A stretch of 32,866 bases of DNA, taken from assembly GCA_947630055.1 (NCBI GenBank), contig CANRGA010000012.1:1-32866 (forward strand), in the 5' to 3' direction. Within the stretch, counting starts at the first letter, position 1; every line of letters starts with the position of its first letter. This stretch comes from an uncultured Bacilli bacterium. Its GTDB lineage: Bacteria; Bacillota_I; Bacilli_A; RF39; UBA660. The translations under genes and the position numbers were made by a program. The notes beneath the pieces were generated by a model. That model was not told the origin of the DNA. It worked only from the letters and a program-made list of their open reading frames with translations, and made no database searches. This document shows positions 31,224 through 32,866 of this stretch, piece by piece.

Positions 31224-31895
31224 ATGAGCAAAAATAAAATATTAGAAATTAAAGATGTTAGTTATCGTTATAAAGATGCTAAAAAAGATGAATATGTTTT
31301 AAAAAATATTAATTATAATTTTGAATTAGGTAAAGTATATGCTATTAAAGGTAAAAGTGGTAGTGGTAAAACAACTCTTTTATCTCTAATAAGTGGTTTA
31401 GAAACAAAATATACAGGTAATATTTATTATAATAATAAGGATTTAAAGAAAATTGATTTAGATACTTATCGTAATACTTATATTGGCATTGTTTTTCAAA
31501 GTTATAATTTGCTTCCGCATTTAACTGCAAGTGAAAATATTATTTTATCAATGGATATAAGTAAAGTTAAGGTTAAAAATAAAAAAGAAAAAGCCATAGA
31601 GTTAATGCAAAGTGTTGGGCTTAACGAAAGTTTTGCTAACAGACGAGTTTTAAAGTTATCTGGTGGTGAACAACAAAGAATAGCTATTGCCAGAAGCTTG
31701 TCTTATAATCCTGAAATTATTTTAGCCGATGAACCAACCGGTAATTTAGATAAAGATACGGAAGATGAAATATTAACTATATTTAAAAATCTTGCGCATA
31801 AAGAAAATAAATGTGTTATTATTGTAACTCATTCTAAAAATGTTTGTGATAATGCTGATGTAGTATATGAATTAAAAAATACTAAAGAAAAATAA
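31224..31895 (+). CDS. ABC transporter ATP-binding protein (MacB/LolD type)
   Basis: A 223-residue ATPase partner of the preceding permease. Walker A GKSGSGKTT (43-51), Q-loop VFQSYN (90-95), signature LSGGEQQRIAIARSL (145-159), Walker B IILADE (165-170) and the H-loop VTHSKN are all complete. The family motif DEPTGNLD follows Walker B. The ATG directly follows the permease stop (TAAATG), so translation is coupled; AAAGGAGCG lies at the permease end. A terminator follows. Confidence 0.95.
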   Translation: MSKNKILEIKDVSYRYKDAKKDEYVLKNINYNFELGKVYAIKGKSGSGKTTLLSLISGLETKYTGNIYYNNKDLKKIDLDTYRNTYIGIVFQSYNLLPHLTASENIILSMDISKVKVKNKKEKAIELMQSVGLNESFANRRVLKLSGGEQQRIAIARSLSYNPEIILADEPTGNLDKDTEDEILTIFKNLAHKENKCVIIVTHSKNVCDNADVVYELKNTKEK

Positions 31896-31919
31896 AAGAT
31901 CCCCTAAAAAGGATTTTTT
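31894..31919 (+). terminator. Intrinsic terminator after ABC transporter operon
   Basis: AAAAGATCC (31894-31902) pairs with GGATTTTTT (31911-31919), with one G-T pair and a T tract. Confidence 0.75.
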
Positions 31920-31953
31920 ATTTTATAATTTTTTAGTATAATTTAGATGGGGC

Positions 31954-32262
31954 TTATATGAAAAAGAAAAATAAAGAAAAAATTATTATTTTTTTAGAAG
32001 TTGTTGGTATGTTAACAGTAGCCTTTTTAACAATACTAGCATTTATTTTATTAATTAAAGGTTTAGAAATTCCTGACCTAGGATGACTGTCATCTTCAGG
32101 ATCTACATTTTGTCTATAATCATTTACATAATTTTTAATCATATTATAGACATCTTTATAGTCTTTATTTTCAGCAATACTAATTGCTCTGCAAACACAA
32201 TCACCAGCATTTATACCTTTAAAATATTTAGATCTACCACCATCTGAATATTTCCAAATCAT
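31954..32262 (-). pseudogene. 3'-truncated phage/mobile-element protein gene (GDCVCRAI family)
   Basis: From the ATG at 32262 (AAGGAGGTGATTTC upstream, an excellent site) the first 64 residues are IWKYSDGGRSKYFKGINAGDCVCRAISIAENKDYKDVY and so on to DDSHPRSG (about 32071). This recalls a family common in phages and mobile elements (W-x-Y-x-D-G-G-R, G-D-C-V-x-R-A-I), usually of roughly 130-170 residues, with a later His-containing half that suggests a papain-like fold (from memory). Here the sequence after SHPRSG is the antisense of a small membrane frame and is unrelated, so the C-terminal half has been lost. The 102-residue open frame is a fusion to that junk. Confidence 0.65.
31958..32086 (+). 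CDS. Short single-helix membrane peptide, possibly 3'-truncated
   Basis: A 42-residue frame: a Lys-rich start (KKKNKEK) and one long membrane helix (IIIFLEVVGMLTVAFLTILA). TATAAT at 31937-31942 and GATGGGG before the ATG support expression. The last few codons (EIPDLG then TGA) run antisense through the conserved SHPRSG codons of the opposite gene fragment, so the original C terminus was probably lost when the two fragments were joined near 32065-32085. Function unknown. Confidence 0.4.
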   Translation: MKKKNKEKIIIFLEVVGMLTVAFLTILAFILLIKGLEIPDLG

Positions 32263-32344
32263 GAAATCACCTCCTTACTTTAATTAGTAAGGTAACAGCT
32301 TAATTTTTATAATGCAACGGATAATAACAATTTTTAACATTAAT

Positions 32345-32382
32345 TTTTTTAAAAGAAAAGCACATCTATTTTAGATATGCTT
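32345..32382 (-). terminator. Terminator of the 32792 gene (minus strand)
   Basis: On the minus strand, AAGCATATCTA (32382-32372) pairs with TAGATGTGCTT (32368-32358) with one G-U pair, followed by TTTTCTTTT. The rest of the 32263-32423 gap shows only the ribosome-binding site of the gene fragment. Confidence 0.75.
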
Positions 32383-32423
32383 AATTAGTTTTGAACTTTA
32401 CAATAATAACATTTCTTACTTTA

Positions 32424-32792
32424 TTAATTATTAATTTCACGGACATAAATTACTTGACCACATTGTAATTGTTCATAATTATGTTCAACTATACAATGTA
32501 TTTCAGTTGCTTCTCCGGGTGAATAAATTGTAATTGCTTTTTTACCTTCATATTTAAAAGTTGATTTTTCACCATTCATTGTAAATGTAACTGTTGAATT
32601 ATTAAACACTATTGTATTTTCTGGGTTATCATATTCTACCCATTTTCCCATAACACCGTTTGTATTAAATAGATCTGATTCTGTTAAGATTACGGCTATA
32701 ACAACTCCTACAATGACAACAATTATGAATATCAAAATGGCAGTACCATTGTTATTAATTTTTTCACTTTTAATTACTTCTACTTTTGCCAT
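32424..32792 (-). CDS. Small membrane-anchored protein of unknown function
   Basis: About 122 residues from the ATG at 32792. A membrane helix (TAILIFIIVVIVGVVIAVIL) follows a short basic N terminus, and the outer part (GKWVEYDNPENTIVFNNSTVTFTMNGEKSTFKYEG, EIHCIVEHNYEQLQCGQVIYVRE) is beta-rich, resembling small lipocalin/META-like stability domains of surface proteins; two Cys could form a disulphide. An alternative ATG at 32801 exists. The start chosen coincides exactly with the end of the 77-bp repeat, as with the AIPR gene at the other end. The family is not recognised. Confidence 0.7.
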   Translation of the reverse strand: MAKVEVIKSEKINNNGTAILIFIIVVIVGVVIAVILTESDLFNTNGVMGKWVEYDNPENTIVFNNSTVTFTMNGEKSTFKYEGKKAITIYSPGEATEIHCIVEHNYEQLQCGQVIYVREINN

Positions 32793-32866
32793 ATTAACCA
32801 TCCATTCCTTTCACTTCGTTCAAGGCACACATAGCCATGAAACTTGAACAAAATTTATTTTATATT
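32790..32866 (-). repeat. Right copy of 77-bp inverted terminal repeat (leader plus start codon)
   Basis: Inverted copy of 6-82, with one mismatch at the base opposite position 78 (32794). It supplies the leader, ribosome-binding stretch and start codon of the 32792 gene. The contig ends inside it, so the true boundary on this side is unknown. The left copy has five extra bases before its first matched base. Confidence 0.93.

Noticed and set aside
1-32866. CRISPR array, tRNA, rRNA, transposase or integrase
   Set aside because: No regularly spaced repeats, cloverleaf-like blocks, rRNA-like conserved stretches or recombinase motifs were seen.

Overview
The window reads as one contig from a very AT-rich, spore-forming, Gram-positive-type bacterium of the Bacillota, probably an uncultured gut lineage of Bacilli near the Erysipelotrichia/Mollicutes-like clades. 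The placement rests on strongly A/T-biased codons, mostly TAA stops with TGG for Trp (standard code 11), good Shine-Dalgarno sites, and sporulation genes in Bacillus-like order: a dacB-type carboxypeptidase-spmA-spmB-rluB, a yunB/yutD/yutH/NifU-like (yutI) neighbourhood, and a small Cse60 protein. The taxon is inferred, not proven.

Layout. (1) 1-3480: a 77-bp repeat that ends exactly on a start codon, then a two-gene unit of an AIPR-family protein and a large GHKL (Hsp90-like) ATPase, a candidate phage-defence pair. (2) 3527-6415: a membrane-anchored cyclophilin-like protein, a flavin reductase gene broken by an in-frame TAA, and a manganese-type pyrophosphatase with CBS/DRTGG regulatory domains. 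(3) 6509-8489: three tandem paralogues with conserved Cys and His. (4) 8542-11976: Cse60, a small coat-like protein, then trmB, a lipoprotein, an acidic disordered protein, and DUF948 and YtxH proteins. (5) 12003-13743: an XRE repressor facing a surface-protein gene, with a palindromic operator inside the promoter. (6) 13810-17069: dacB-like, spmA, spmB, rluB, DUF4186. (7) 17092-18092: a YafQ/DinJ-type toxin-antitoxin pair and a ferredoxin with a Cys-rich tail. (8) 18248-24410: yunB, yutD, yutH, NifU and S1-domain genes mixed with unknown membrane-linked proteins. (9) 24515-24629: a probable small RNA gene with its own promoter and terminator. (10) 24634-31895: a PIG-L deacetylase, a membrane-bound XRE regulator, a VanZ-like protein, and an ABC permease/ATPase pair. 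(11) 31958-32866: two gene fragments meeting head-on, a small membrane-anchored protein, and the second, inverted copy of the 77-bp repeat.

The central part is ordinary chromosome devoted to sporulation, the cell envelope and RNA modification. The two ends look like accessory DNA. The most unusual features are the inverted terminal repeat, which duplicates a leader and start codon in front of two unrelated genes and can be drawn as a two-state leader RNA; the AIPR-GHKL pair that it drives on the left; and the unannotated small RNA near 24.55 kb. No rRNA, tRNA, CRISPR array, transposase or recombinase gene was seen.
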